From Ascochyta rabiei (taxonomy: Eukaryota > Ascomycota > Dothideomycetes > Pleosporales > Didymellaceae): DNA of 64,000 bases. A program made the translations under genes and the position numbers. The notes beneath the pieces are model-generated. The model ran no database searches. It saw nothing but the letters and a program-made list of their open reading frames with translations, and was not told the DNA's origin. Shown here in pieces: positions 32,727 to 44,254 of the stretch; position 1 is the first letter of the stretch; every line of letters starts with the position of its first letter. The stretch is taken from assembly GCF_004011695.2 (NCBI RefSeq), contig NC_082422.1:992001-1056000 (forward strand), written 5' to 3'.

Positions 32727-35700
32727 TTACTCGTCGACGAGGGCACCGAGGATCAAGCTCTGGATGACGAACTCGGCGCTCGCAATTCTGGTTTTCCGGC
32801 CGGCGAGCTCTCCCTTTGCCAGGAGCTCGTCTGCCTCGCCATCCTCTCTCTTTCTCTTCTTGGTCTTTTTGAAACTGCTCTTTGCGCTCTTGGCCGGCGC
32901 GCCGGCGCCAAATAACTCGGCTGCAGCGTCGGCGAGACTGCTTTGGTCGCTGTCGACGTATACCCAGTCCCATTGGCCCTGGGCGAGTAGCTGTGTGGCG
33001 GCAGCGAGATCTGCACAGCGCCCGATATTCGCAGACCCCAGCGCGTGAGTAAGGAAGATGAAAGGCTGGCGCTTCTCGATCTCTTTTTTGCTTTTGCCGG
33101 TGACGAGCAGTACGGATTGTCCCTTGAACAGCAGGTCGCGGGCTTCAAAGGTCTTCTCGAAAGACACATCATCACTGGAAGGGTCGTAGATGCGCATGGC
33201 TCGCGATCGTACGATGCCGTTGGGGTCGAGGTACTTCGATACTCCGGCCGGCAGCAGGTACCGCGCGAAAGAGAGTGCGCGAGTAGCTGAGAGCGAGTCG
33301 TTCACCCAGCGCAGGTGTAGACAAGGGACGTTTAGAGCAAGTGCCTGAAGATATTTGGTGCTGCGGGAGTGCGAATCGGTGATCAGTGCCACGAAACCAA
33401 GCTTTCTGTACTCTTCTTTCAGAGCCAGTACACCTGCCTCATCGATGGTGGAGACTGATGTCCGACGGCTTTGAGAAGCTGTTAGCTCGATGGACTGGGT
33501 GTCGAACAGCTCGTGAAAGCCTTGCTCCAAAACACGTCCGCCATTAGTCTTGATGGCCCGCGCAACGGTATCTTTGTCCATACCGTCACCGGTAGATGTC
33601 AAGACGAAAGCCATGTTCGAGAAGGTACCACTGCCTGATCGACTCGAAGCAACTGAACCAGCACGATTTGTTGCATCCTTCAGCAACGAGGGTGCTGCAA
33701 GGCCTCGGCGGGTGAAAGATGGCGTAGTCAGTGCTTCGGTTGTGGTTGGTGTGTCCAGTCGAGGAGCGGATTTGCTTGGAGAGGGTGGCGCCGACAGTTG
33801 GAAGGATCGATCGCGTAAGCGACCCCAAAGCTGTGTGGTCAGATAGATGCTGGCGATATGCACCGAGACCTGCTTTGTTGCATGAGGCGCTTTCGCTGCG
33901 GGCAGACTGTCCCTCTGTTTCTCCTCGAGTGTGGCAGTGACATGTCCGTAGCGGTCGGTCAACGGAAACTCGTGCTTTTCCAGATCACCGCATTTATCGC
34001 CCAGACGAACGACCACGTAGGTGTGTTTCTTCATTCCGGGCTCGTCGACTTTGACCTGGTCACCTGGTCGGAGGTCGAGCGGCCGTACCTGGAAAGCATC
34101 CAGAGACGTCGTGTTGCCATCATCGAAACGGATTTGAAGCTGTTTGGAGTCTGAGCGACCAAGGCAAGTGGCAGGGTAGAAATGACTGCCTGGCCACGAT
34201 GCAAAAACACGATTCGGTACGACAACCTCTTCCGAATGAGTCTCTAACTTCCTAGGCGTCAGTCGGACAGGAAGTCGTGTTGCAGAAGGTGGCGGCGAGC
34301 TAGCAAGCTCATCAGCACTTTCTTCAGCATCGCGCATCTCGACATCAATCGAGTTTCTGGTTGGTTCGGCAATCTTGCGACTGGGGGTCGTGGCCGTGGT
34401 TTGCCGTATGGTACTTGGTGCCTTCGGCTTTGAGGGTGAGTTAATGGGCGACGACATTGTGGCAATGGCAGCTCTAGCTGACTTCAAAGAACCTTTCTTG
34501 CTGGTTTGAGGTCTCGCCAGTCGAGACGGAGCTCTCGACTTCAATGCTGCTGGCCGACCGTACGCCAGCATCTGCACCTCTTCTCTAGCTTGTGCTACAG
34601 CAAGCGCGTCTTGTTCCTCACAGCCTTGTGCAGACGCAGTCGAAGGTGTGTCCTCACGCGTTTGCTGTATCTGCTTAGGAAGCAATGGCGGAGCCTGCTC
34701 TTCCGCAACCACGACTGTCTTGTCAAGGCTGCGAAAGACACTGCTCTTCGCTGCATGTGTAGTCTTCCGTCTCTTCAAGGCGGGAGTGGCTGGTACGGAG
34801 CTGATCATGTGTGTATCGCCGTCGGCGTCATCATAGCCACTAAGACAAGGAATTTCAATATCCTCCTCGGCTGCTGAAAGCTGTGTCGCTGGAAGATTCG
34901 CGATGTCGTGTAAGGAACGTATGCGGCTTACACTGTGAACTGGATCGCTACCTTCGTCTCTCGAGCTAGCTAGAGCGAGCATGTGTGATTGTGGTGTTGT
35001 TCGCTGCTCTTGCGCAGTCTCAAATGGCTCCGTATCTTTTTGCACCGCTTTTCCACTTTGGGCGGTCTGAGCAGGCGAATCCTCTTCTTGTACTGCAAGA
35101 GCCTCCTCCTCAAAGTAAGAAGGTTGTGTCTCGTCCAAAGTGTCTGTTTCAGGAATCGTGTTCTGACGCTGCAAGCTAGGTGTAGGCTTTGCAGCGCCCT
35201 TTCGTCCTTCAGCTTTGACGTCCTCAGTAGGTTTTGTCACGTCGTATTTGTCTGTCTCGTCCGGATGGCTTCCCTGCAGGGTCTCTGGTCTCTCTTGGTC
35301 AGTCCCGGCATCCACTTTCATGGGGTGAACCAAGTCCGATTCAATTTCCTCGTCCCGGTTACCCTTGACCCTGCCGGCCTCGACTGCTGGCCCCACTTTA
35401 TCGTTTAGCTCTGGCTCTGCGACGGGAAGTTCGTCTTCGTCTTCCATAAGCACATCTTCCCCGCCTGCAGCCGCTTCGCCGACTCCATTGTCTTCGCCTC
35501 CATCCGGATGTTCATCATATGTATGCTCATCGTATGTAAGTTCGTCCGTCAAGATCGGAGGACTACTAGGCACTCGCTCCTCCTCTTCGGGTGTCTTTTC
35601 GTCTTCTACGTCTTCCTCACCTTCCGGACTCATTTGTGGAGGCATCTGTATCATGGACGAAGATATCATCTGACTTGTATATCCTGTCTTGGACGCTAGG

Positions 35701-37785
35701 GTAGTTTGATTGATGCTATATTGATTTATCGAGGGAGACGAAGGAAAGCGGGTGAGATCGGGCGGCCGAGAGAGTCTCTCAGGACGCACATTTACATCGG
35801 GCTGGGAGTCCATTATAGCGACAGATCCTCTGCTGCTATGGGGTACAGCTCGGAGGATGGATCGTGACGCCGGCGCTTGTATGGGAGACTCGCGTTGGCG
35901 CTGAGACGAAGGACTACCACGGCAGGAACCGATGCCAGATGCGTGCTCTGGCTGCGTACGTTGGGGGTGTGAAGATGTTTTCGGCACCTGCACGCCGTTT
36001 TCCAGACCATGGTATCTCATCGGGGCCTGTGCAGCGACAGCGACATCTTGAGAGAATTCGTCAGGCGAATGCTCGGCCTCGTCTCCTTCAGGTGCTAGAT
36101 GCTGTGTAGGGTCGTTCATTGCCAGGTCCTCATCTTCCTGCACCCCATCGTGCCACATGTGGCGCAAGACATTGTGCTGAGCTGTCGGTGGACACTGGGC
36201 GTGTTCCTTACGCTTGCGAGCGACGCGTGACTTGTCGCTCGCTGGTGCTGAGATATTCGACAAGGATAGGCCAGCCTCGCGGTGAGATTGCTCCTTCTGT
36301 CTTTGACGCTGCATGCGCTTCTGGGCCGCTGTAAGCTCCTCCCAGCTGTCTTCCCGGACGAGCATTACGCGCTGCGGCCCCTTTCTGTGCTTGCGCCTCT
36401 CTTGCGACTCCTTGACTGTCACGTATTCGGACCGTGGTTCGCTCGACGACCGTACGATAGGGTCGGACCGCTCGTTTCGCATGACTGTGATAGGGCTGGA
36501 GAGAGCGGGGATAGGACTCGAGTGGCGCACATTTTTGAAGTTGGGAGAGGGTCGTTGAAAGATTGGGTCTTCGGTCCCAGCGACAACAGGCGAAGTGCGT
36601 GCCTGGGTCAGGTCGAAGGCCTGGGTTAACGACAGCGGCTGCCCGATGCCTGATCTTCCGAATGCACCCCCAAACGCCGACGCTGACGCGGATGCTGATG
36701 CAGGTGCAGATGCAAGGGTGTCTGGGGTGGTCTCGACCGCAGCAGTCGAGCTCAACATGTGCCCTGAGCTGTCGCGTTTCCTGCCGGCGACTGCTGGAGT
36801 CTCGAACTTGAGCGGACTGGTGAAGGCTTGCTCAGTCCGCACGTATGGGCTGCGGTCGTCCTCCAGGGCGGTGGGGCTCGTGATGATGACGTCCTGCTGG
36901 ACCTGGCTGGACTCGACAACCTGGAGGCCGTCGGTGAGGGGCTCCGCGTCGTCTTGGTCGTCGTGCTCGGCAAAGAGTGATTTGGGGCCTGACCTGGGGC
37001 TTGGCATGCGCGTGGTGGTTTCTGCCGTGCCAAAGATGCCGCTCGTCCATTCCCTGTGCATCTGGCTGTCTGGCTGTGTGTCGCCTGGGGCGTCCATGCC
37101 AGCAAAGCTGTGGTACATGCTGGGTGCAATGGCCGCGTCCGTCATTGGCGCCGTGCTCGCGCTCGTGCTTATGGGTGCGCTGTTGTGTTTCGCGGTGCCA
37201 GGCTCGACATGGTTCGCGGTCGGGGCGCGTCGTGTGAACGGACCTTGTTCGTGTTCACGTACAGCAGCTGCAACGCCGGGGAACAGCTGTGGCGCGCCGA
37301 GCAGTGGGTGTGGCGGCACGGAAAAGGTCGATGCGGGCGCGGAGACGAGTGAATTGTGGCTCTCGGTGGAGGTGGTAAAGTGAAGGCCCAGCTCACTGCC
37401 TGCGCGCTGCCTGAGCGCCTGTGATAGTTGGGACGGGTCCTGCGGCGTCCAGGGTCAGCGGCGTCCAAGGTCAGCGACGTCCAAGATCAGCGACGTCCAA
37501 GATCAGCGACGTCCAAGATCAGCGACGTCCAAGGTCAGCGACGTCCAAGATCAGCGACGTCCAAGGTCAGCGACGTCCAAGATCAGCGACGTCCAAGATC
37601 AGCGACGTCCACGGTCAGCGACATCCAAGGTCAGCGACGCGAAGAGGGCCGATTCATGCGCCATCGGCAAAGAGTCTCCGCGTCCAAACAGGGGTTCGTT
37701 CTCCCAGTGCATCGAGCGAGAAGTAAAAGTCACATACATTGTAGAATCCTTCCTCGAGCTGCGTGAACGCCTGAGAGTCGGTCAT
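32727..37785 (-). CDS. crb2: DNA-damage checkpoint mediator, Crb2/Rad9/53BP1-like (Tudor + tandem BRCT)
   Basis: Exon 1 (37785-37738) encodes MTDSQAFTQLEEGFYN, with one SQ and one TQ. Exon 2 (37439-32727) continues DPSQLSQALRQRAGSELGLH; total 1586 aa. The long exon has no in-frame ATG between its upstream stop and the conserved body, so an upstream exon is required. The GTATGT donor and the GCTGAC...CCGCAG acceptor fit. A disordered region rich in SQ/TQ runs to about residue 1080. A Tudor domain follows (NRVFASWPGSHFYPATCLGR, GDQVKVDEPGMKKHTYVVVR), then two BRCT repeats (about 1285-1420 and 1450-1560: NMAFVLTSTGDGMDKDTVAR; LHLRWVNDSLSA; WDWVYVDSD). Crb2/Rad9 links Mec1/ATR phosphorylation and methylated or ubiquitylated histones to activation of the effector kinase in the nucleus. 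The intron is unusually long and filled by a minisatellite. Confidence 0.85.
37453..37644. repeat. 16-bp x12 minisatellite filling checkpoint gene intron 1
   Basis: Twelve 16-bp units, consensus GRTCAGCGACGTCCAA on the plus strand, the last one diverged. On the gene's strand each intact unit reads TTGGACGTCGCTGAYC and so contains a CTGAY branch-point-like pentamer. The array occupies about two thirds of the 298-nt intron (37737-37440). Confidence 0.92.
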
Positions 37786-38146
37786 CGCTGGACACGCCCG
37801 GACACAAGTCCTGGCATGCGCTGTGGTGGCAGCAACAACAACAACAACAGAGCTGCGGCAAAAAGTCGCGTCTTCACGTGATCCTGCCTTTGTCTCACAC
37901 TCGATGACATGGCCAGGGCCGAGACAGCACGGGTCAGTGGTTCGCACGAGACGGTATCCACTTGTGCTGCAGATCAATACCACGACGTAACTTGCACAGC
38001 CCAATCTCCGAGGTCGATGCACAGAGGAGCCTGGCATTGACGACGAGAAAGACAATCAGTGAACAACGTGACAGTGCTTTTGTATCCTAGTCTATTCCTG
38101 TTGCAACGCCATTACATGCATGGTATCTCAAGTGCTCGTCAATTCA
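37786..38146. other. Intergenic region
   Basis: Promoter of the checkpoint mediator and 3' flank of NOB1. Contains a short ACAACA run near 37840 and no gene. Confidence 0.4.
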
Positions 38147-39610
38147 TTAATGCCTCTTCTTAGAGTTGGTGTTCTTCCCAGCGCCAACCTTTGGCCTGCC
38201 TCCTGTCCTTCCGCGGTCCCCCGTGAGAATGCCCGGCAGGTAATCCTGGTCCATGAGATCCTTGGCCCTCTCCCTTTTATCCTGGACCAGTTGCTTCGTG
38301 TACTCTTTCTGATCCTCCGCGAGAATCAGATCTCTTCCCCATCCTCCCTTTCCACCACCGAGACCGCTCCACTTGGTATTCGCGGTGCCTGCAATCGGCT
38401 TGGGGATGCTGTACTTGTCACCGCGCTTGTTGTACGTGTAGTTCTTCGCAAGGTGGATGTGGAACTCGCCCTTTGCATTTGTGCTGCACGACACTCGTGC
38501 GAGGGTAGCGCCACCGCAGCGCGGGCAGAACTGCTTGCTCATGTCCTTGACAATCTGGAAGCAGGCGTGGCAGCGTAGCACCTTGGAAGACAGCTTCTTG
38601 ATGCGTTGCATGTTGGTCGTGATGAGCTTCAGGTTCATCTGGAGGAGCACGTTTTGCATCGCAAAATCAATCGTCATGCTTGCTACGTCCATCTGAGTAG
38701 GGCCTTGAACGCGTACATCAGCCTGTAGGCCAGAGTCTTTGACTTGGTGTTCAGGAAGGTTGACGTCTGTGATCCATTCACCATCATCGTCCTCCTCGTC
38801 ATCAGATGCAGGAGGCGTAGGTTGCTGCTGCGGCTCTTGAGCTGACGAGATGGCGAGCGATGAGAGGTCTACCTCGAGCGACTCTGTAGCCGGTGCGGAA
38901 GCGGGTGCTTGCTGCGTAGACTCCAAGCTACTTTCAACCTCAGCTGGCTGCTCTTGTGTAGCATCCTGTACTGCAGCCTCCTCGGAGAGTAGAGGAGGCT
39001 CGGCCTCAGTTGCTGGCTGCTCGGAAACCGCCTGGCTCTGTGCTTGCTCTGGCTTGTTGTTCTTCTTATTCGGACCCTTTGACTTCTTTCCCGACTTCTT
39101 AGATCCCTTGGTGACGGTCGACCACTCATCCTCCTCGTCCGCTTGACCGTTCTCCAACGCTGCTTGCTCTTGAGCTGCCTTCGCTGCTTCCTTCGCCTCT
39201 CTCTGTTTCTGCGCTTCGGCTTCCTCCTCTGGTCTCAGCTTGATCGGCCCCTTGGGCACTGACCTCAAGCCCCAATCTCCGCTGTTTCTCTCGCAGTGAA
39301 TCTCGTACGCCAGCGCCAAGATACCCAAATCCTGCCTACTCAGCACAGCATGGTCGCCAGTCTTTTTACTGAAAGCAATGACTGCGTCGTAGCTTGCGGG
39401 GCTGGGGTTGCGCACTTTCAGAAATGGCATCAAGGTAGTCTGCACTCGCATTCTGGTCGCTTCATCTCGAATTTCTGAGATGATAGCTGGCGTAGTGTAG
39501 AGTTCCTCGGCAGAGTTGATGATGGTTGAGATGGAGACAACGTTCTTGATCAGTGGGCCAGTGTCCAGAATAAGCGAGTGGATGGGCTTTTGGGTTGGTT
39601 CGACAGCCAT
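38147..39610 (-). CDS. NOB1: NOB1, PIN-domain endonuclease for 20S pre-rRNA
   Basis: Single exon, 487 aa. The N-terminal PIN domain has SLILDTGPLIKNV (first catalytic Asp about residue 16), a conserved Glu in ITTPAIISEIRDEATRM-like context, and LSRQDLGILALAYEIHCE. A Lys/Glu/Ala-rich insert (about residues 130-300) separates it from TKLITTNMQR-type contacts. The zinc ribbon is LRCHACFQIVKDMSKQFCPR followed by CGG, two CxxC pairs. The C-terminus (SIPKPIAGTANTKWSGLGGG, DYLPGIL) is the family tail. NOB1 cleaves site D to form the mature 3' end of 18S rRNA in cytoplasmic pre-40S particles. All expected residues are present. Independent of its neighbours in function. Confidence 0.96.
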   Translation of the reverse strand: MAVEPTQKPIHSLILDTGPLIKNVVSISTIINSAEELYTTPAIISEIRDEATRMRVQTTLMPFLKVRNPSPASYDAVIAFSKKTGDHAVLSRQDLGILALAYEIHCERNSGDWGLRSVPKGPIKLRPEEEAEAQKQREAKEAAKAAQEQAALENGQADEEDEWSTVTKGSKKSGKKSKGPNKKNNKPEQAQSQAVSEQPATEAEPPLLSEEAAVQDATQEQPAEVESSLESTQQAPASAPATESLEVDLSSLAISSAQEPQQQPTPPASDDEEDDDGEWITDVNLPEHQVKDSGLQADVRVQGPTQMDVASMTIDFAMQNVLLQMNLKLITTNMQRIKKLSSKVLRCHACFQIVKDMSKQFCPRCGGATLARVSCSTNAKGEFHIHLAKNYTYNKRGDKYSIPKPIAGTANTKWSGLGGGKGGWGRDLILAEDQKEYTKQLVQDKRERAKDLMDQDYLPGILTGDRGRTGGRPKVGAGKNTNSKKRH

Positions 39611-42600
39611 TTTGGTGACAGAAATGACGACAATGTAGTATGGAAATACCTTGGACGGTGTTCACGCTCTGTTCTAGCTCTTTTCCACGCGCTTCTGACT
39701 GCGATGCTGTGGAGGTTCGAAAATGTTAGTTTTGGCGTCACGAAATTTCACAACGGTGGCGCGGGGTGGGAACAAATTTGGTAGGACGCTAGACAACTCT
39801 CTTGGCGTTCTGGTGAGAGCAGCGACTCGTAGGTGGTCCCTCCGCGATGCTAGCTCCCGCAGCTCACGTTCAACATCGAAGGACCCTGCAAGTCCATCCT
39901 CTGATGCCCAGTCACTGAAGGCCGTGATGTCACGACATTCACGCCCTGTTGAGGTGCATGACTCGCCACTGAGCGCACAGGAGACTCCTATTGATCCTGA
40001 GAGGCAATCACTAACGCTGCACAGGATTCCGGCTACCTCAGGCGACTACCTTGTTTATGCTTCTATGATCTATCGTCTCTAACTGATCGCATAAAGTCGA
40101 CTGTACAAGGTCCCTCAATGCGCCAAAAACGAGCGTTAAACGCGCTTGGCGGATATGGTGAAGTCAACTGAAATGAACACAACCGGTGCGCCGGCAGTTG
40201 GCCGCAAAATAAAAAAATTCGTTGGAGTAATCCGGGGAGATTTCACCTCAGTCGCAGCCTACAAACCTACTTTTCCGCGCTGGTAGGATTTGATCGATGC
40301 TCAGCACTAATAGCATCGTTGCCATTCGCTGCGATCCTCGGTCACCACGGGTTTCGAAAGTCTATTCACGGATCCAAGCTGTCGGGTCAAAGGCAAGCCG
40401 CTTCGTCGCGAACTAGTCATGTCCCCAGCTCCTTTTACCAACAATTGAGTCGGTCCAGGAAGCGATGACGATGATACCACGCACTTGTGGTGTTTTCAAT
40501 GGCCTAAGCGCGTGAGCCATACCCTCGGTGCTTTGCTTTGCTTCGCATGCAATTGCCATTTGATGTGAAACATAAGCTTTCGGTTCGACATTCTCAACTG
40601 TGGCTGCCACAACTGGTTCTCACCATGGCCAGTCAATTAGTCGGGCATTTGATGCTGCTGTAGGTTAGTGAAAGATCAAAGAAGCTATCTCTGGTGAAGC
40701 TCTTCCGCGACCTTTTTATTGTGTGTACAGAGAAACTCTTTGGCTCGGCTCGGTTCAGTTCTGGGACAGGCGACGCAGAAGGAGGGGTGGAGGGACGGCG
40801 TTTTCTCGCATCTCGAGCCGCTGGATCAGGACCATCTTTCGAGCCAGGCCCACCGACTGAAGTCGGGTAGGCATCTGGCTAGTCCGTATATGTGCACAGC
40901 GATGAAGCTTCACTGGCAGGGCGGAGAGTATCTGCGTCGGAGCCCCACGCTGTGAGTCCCAATTACCCTAATACAGCGCCTGTATGTTGCTTCTATATGC
41001 GATGGTTCTTTGTGGGGGATTGACGTTTCGAAGCTAGTTCAATCCACTGCAGACGGCAGAGACGGCAAGTTATTTCTGATCGCGAGAAGCGAGAGGCGTG
41101 TCGTTGCCCGGCGGCTGGTGACTGTAGAACAGTCTGCTGGTGAACATTGGACCGACGGGTGCGGCTCGTAGACGTACGCATGACCCAGGTGATGATGCGG
41201 TGTTTTGGGTGTCGTCGACCGGTGAGTATCAACTCATGCTTACCGCAGACGGCGGTGCAGTATCGGGCATCAAGCCCTTGTGTCCGGTGAGCGGTGAAAA
41301 TACCATGCAGGTACTTACAGATCAGTCAGTGTGTTGCTAAGTCGGGGCAAGGGCAAGGAAGCCGCTGTAGCCAAGCGTTGTCTTTACGGTATGGACTGTA
41401 GTGCTGTCTGGCACGTTCGCCAATGTGAGCTCAGAACAGCCCGTCAGGAGTGGAGGGAGTAAAGAAAAGAAGGCAATGACAAGGCAATCATGCAGGAGGA
41501 GAGTCACTAGCGCCACCGAGTCCGGGCTCGTGTTCTTCTACTTAACCTTCGAAATGCCGCGCCTTGGAAATTGGACTCATCAACCTGACTTCGAGTTATA
41601 CTTGCCAAACAACGATACACTAAGTCGGCTGGGTCGTTCAGTCGGCTGGTTTTGGCATTCACCGACCCCAGACGCTTGATCGACGCAGTTAGCGCGCGCA
41701 AAGATGGCCTCCGCTGAGTCAACGCGAGGATCCGCTGATTAACTTCCACCGCAGACAGAGCTGCGTCTCTCGTCTTGGTTGTCTACGACGATTAGTCCGA
41801 GGTTGGTTTCCACTAGGATGTCCCATGGAGGTTGCCTCGGATCTGACTGCCAAATCGAACGTCCATCGCCGACCTTGTCCTTCATCAGTATCAAAGAGCC
41901 CGCTGTTTGGTCTCGCCGCATGACAACGCAGCATACTCGGCGGGTAGTGATGCGAGCTGATCTACCGCATACAGCATTTGAGGACGAAAGCCGACCGTTT
42001 ATTGGAAGCGTCTTGCGGCTGTTGGGACTGCATGTTTAGGCCAATCCTTTGCGGAGTATTCTCGCCACCTATCCCAAGACTGCACCATAACAGGCATGCA
42101 TACTGCCGCTCCGTTAAACCGAGTATCCACTCTACCCTGCTTTGGGCTGCTCTGCCGCGTCTGTTGGTTGGCCAGGTCCATGCATCACGACAATCCATGC
42201 TGCTGCAACATGCTCAACGCAATCTTCGTTTGCCCGACCCAGTCACGCACTCGGCTTACACCTGTCGTAGCTACGGAGGCTCGACTTCTCCTCGAGTACC
42301 TCAAGTCTGAATCGAGCGACCTTGGACTGTAAAATCGAGCGCGTCCAGAATGACAAGGTCAGATCCCTTGCCGTGACCTCCTTTTCAACGACCCACATAC
42401 GACACCTCGTATCATCAGCCCGACACGGGTCGACGGCACGCGCGCTTCTACATGATACATCCGGCGGGGTACAGGAAGCTGGTCGCTGTCCAGTCATGTA
42501 GAATGTGCGGCGTGTGCATTACCACTCTGCCGCCATGCCATTTCAAGACCTCAAGCTGGCTTATCAGAAGCTTGCTTGTTCTCGCGCGCGCTCCCAATCA

Positions 42601-42807
42601 ACATGTTGACTAACACTGTCGGCTGACACTAGGGCCAGGGTGCTTCCGTTTCTCGTTCGCAGAGCCGCATCGTGGGCACCAGTGATAAAGGATGGACGGA
42701 ATTGGAGAGTTGAAAGTAGTCATTGGGACAAGCGCAGTGTACTTGCGGAAAAATACCGATACGCAGATGTGAATTGAATTCTCTATAGATTCCTACAGCC
42801 AGACGTT
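39611..42807. other. Gene desert
   Basis: About 3.2 kb with no supportable gene. A 119-codon plus frame at 39723-40082 begins 113 bp from the NOB1 start and probably reflects promoter sequence. Further open frames are short and lack splice logic. I saw no terminal repeats, transposase-like frames or tRNA-like folds. Confidence 0.45.
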
Positions 42808-43645
42808 ATGGTACGTGTTACATGCTTGTGGCTCCTGAGTCCTTACTAATTCCCTGACGCCGCAGACGTCCTACCTCTTTCGAATTGACGAAGTACGCGA
42901 GGACCCAGAAACCAATCCCAGCGTCGACGCAACCGGACATTGGGTTCCATCATACAAGCCCAACGCCAACATCGTGGTGAACGAAGGTACTAGTGGTATC
43001 TGGTGGTACTGCAACGGAAATCAAATTTATGCAGTGAGAGCGGAACATCTCCCTCTGGGCAGAAAACACTACAAAACCTATTCAGTCTTCTTCAGCGGTG
43101 GTTACGGCTTTAGGATCTTGCGCGGAAATGCTACCAACCCTCGGCCTGACGAAGCCTACCGTCCTCTTGGGTTCGAACACCACGACATGGACGGTTACTC
43201 ATCCTCCGTGACCAACGTCCTCCAAGGAACCACCCTCCGCTGCCACCGAGCAGACCAGCTGTGGGTGGCCAAGCTGTTACCGAATACGTACCACGGCCCT
43301 GTAGCCACCACTCCAGGACAAGGCGGGCTGAAGGGGGAGCTGCCCATCTTCCTCGCTCTGCTAGCTTTATCCATGCCGGCAGCGAACCTGCGAACCTGCC
43401 TTCCCCAGATGTTCGTAAACGGCGCGTGGCAGACGCACAGTCTCCCACATGGGTGTGAGTAGCTAGCCCCTTGTTCGCCATCGCCGACGCGCATCTATCC
43501 GTATGCTAACGCGCAAGCACCACCAGGGGTCGACAAACGCGGCGTCATAGTCAGCGTGTACGCAGTGCCCGTTCAAGGCGGAGGCACAAACGCACAAGCC
43601 ATTGCCAATCTCGAACAAGGGCCTGGGAGGAGGTATTACGCTTAG
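42808..43645 (+). CDS. Unknown three-exon protein; start codon forms its own exon
   Basis: Model: exon 1 is ATG alone (42808-42810), followed by a GTACGT donor and a CGCAG acceptor. Exon 2 is 42866-43454, then a GTGAGT donor, a TGCTAAC branch and a CCAG acceptor, then exon 3 (43527-43645); 236 aa. The protein opens MTSYLFRIDEVREDPETNPS and contains TSGIWWYCNGNQIYAVRAEH, KTYSVFFSGGYGFRIL and GFEHHDMDGYSSS. It ends VIVSVYAVPVQGGGTNAQA and GPGRRYYA. The aromatic-rich core looks beta-stranded. No family recognised, no signal peptide. Exon 2 has no other ATG before about 43187, which supports the ATG-only exon. Residues about 140-165 (hydrophobic, Leu-rich) fit poorly and could hide a further intron. 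Neighbours give no functional hint. Confidence 0.55.
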
Positions 43646-44254
43646 GGTCCTGTCAGCCCTACGCCCTACAAGGTCCCCTGCCAAGGCTTTCGTTACCATC
43701 CCACCCGTCTTACGTCTCGTCTCGTCTACGTTGGTCGCCTAAATACGTTTTTCTTTATCTTATCTGATCGCTGCTCTCTACGTTGTTTGGATGCGCGCTA
43801 GCTGTGTGTTTCCTCGGACCTTGGTCCCGTATACATGTGCGTTCTTTTCCTTGCTCAAGGCTTGCCCGGGAGGTATCTGTATACCCATGTGCATTCTCTT
43901 TGTGCGAGTCTATCGCGTAGCCCAAGTACATGCTCGCTGTTTCTTTCTCGTGTTCGAGTCGCTCTGAATGGGTTGGTAGTCATCAATGGTTTTTTTCTCA
44001 CCCTCGCGTGTGCATGTCAAAAGCTTGGGTCTGATAAAGCAGTATTTGATCGCGCGAACACGCCTGCGCATAAGTACGGTGTGCTACATGACTAACCCGT
44101 GTCTGCGTGGTGAGAATCCGAAACTCCGCCCAATGCCGTGCGATGCGTGCCCCCACTGTGTCTACCGTGGTGTGTGGTATACAGATATGATTACAACATG
44201 ATAGTCCTGTTATATGTCTCCACTCGTCTTCTCTTAATTATTCGTTGTGGGAAT
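43646..44254. other. Intergenic region between convergent genes
   Basis: 3' flanks of the unknown gene (+) and TIM22 (-). T-rich runs are present and no gene was seen. Confidence 0.4.

Noticed and set aside
37421..37766. Plus-strand frames encoding RRPRSATSKIS repeats
   Set aside because: They are translations of the intronic 16-bp minisatellite and stop soon after it.
39723..40082. 119-codon plus frame beside the NOB1 start
   Set aside because: Only 113 bp from the NOB1 ATG, no splice structure or recognised motif, amino-acid composition unremarkable; likely promoter sequence.
40200..42700. Possible transposon or tRNA content in the gene desert
   Set aside because: No terminal inverted or direct repeats, no transposase-like frame, and no intact A/B-box pair or cloverleaf could be recognised by eye. 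A tRNAscan or RepeatMasker run would settle it.
43131..43494. Minus-strand frames of about 100 codons
   Set aside because: Overlap exon 2 of the spliced plus-strand gene, which has a better-supported model.
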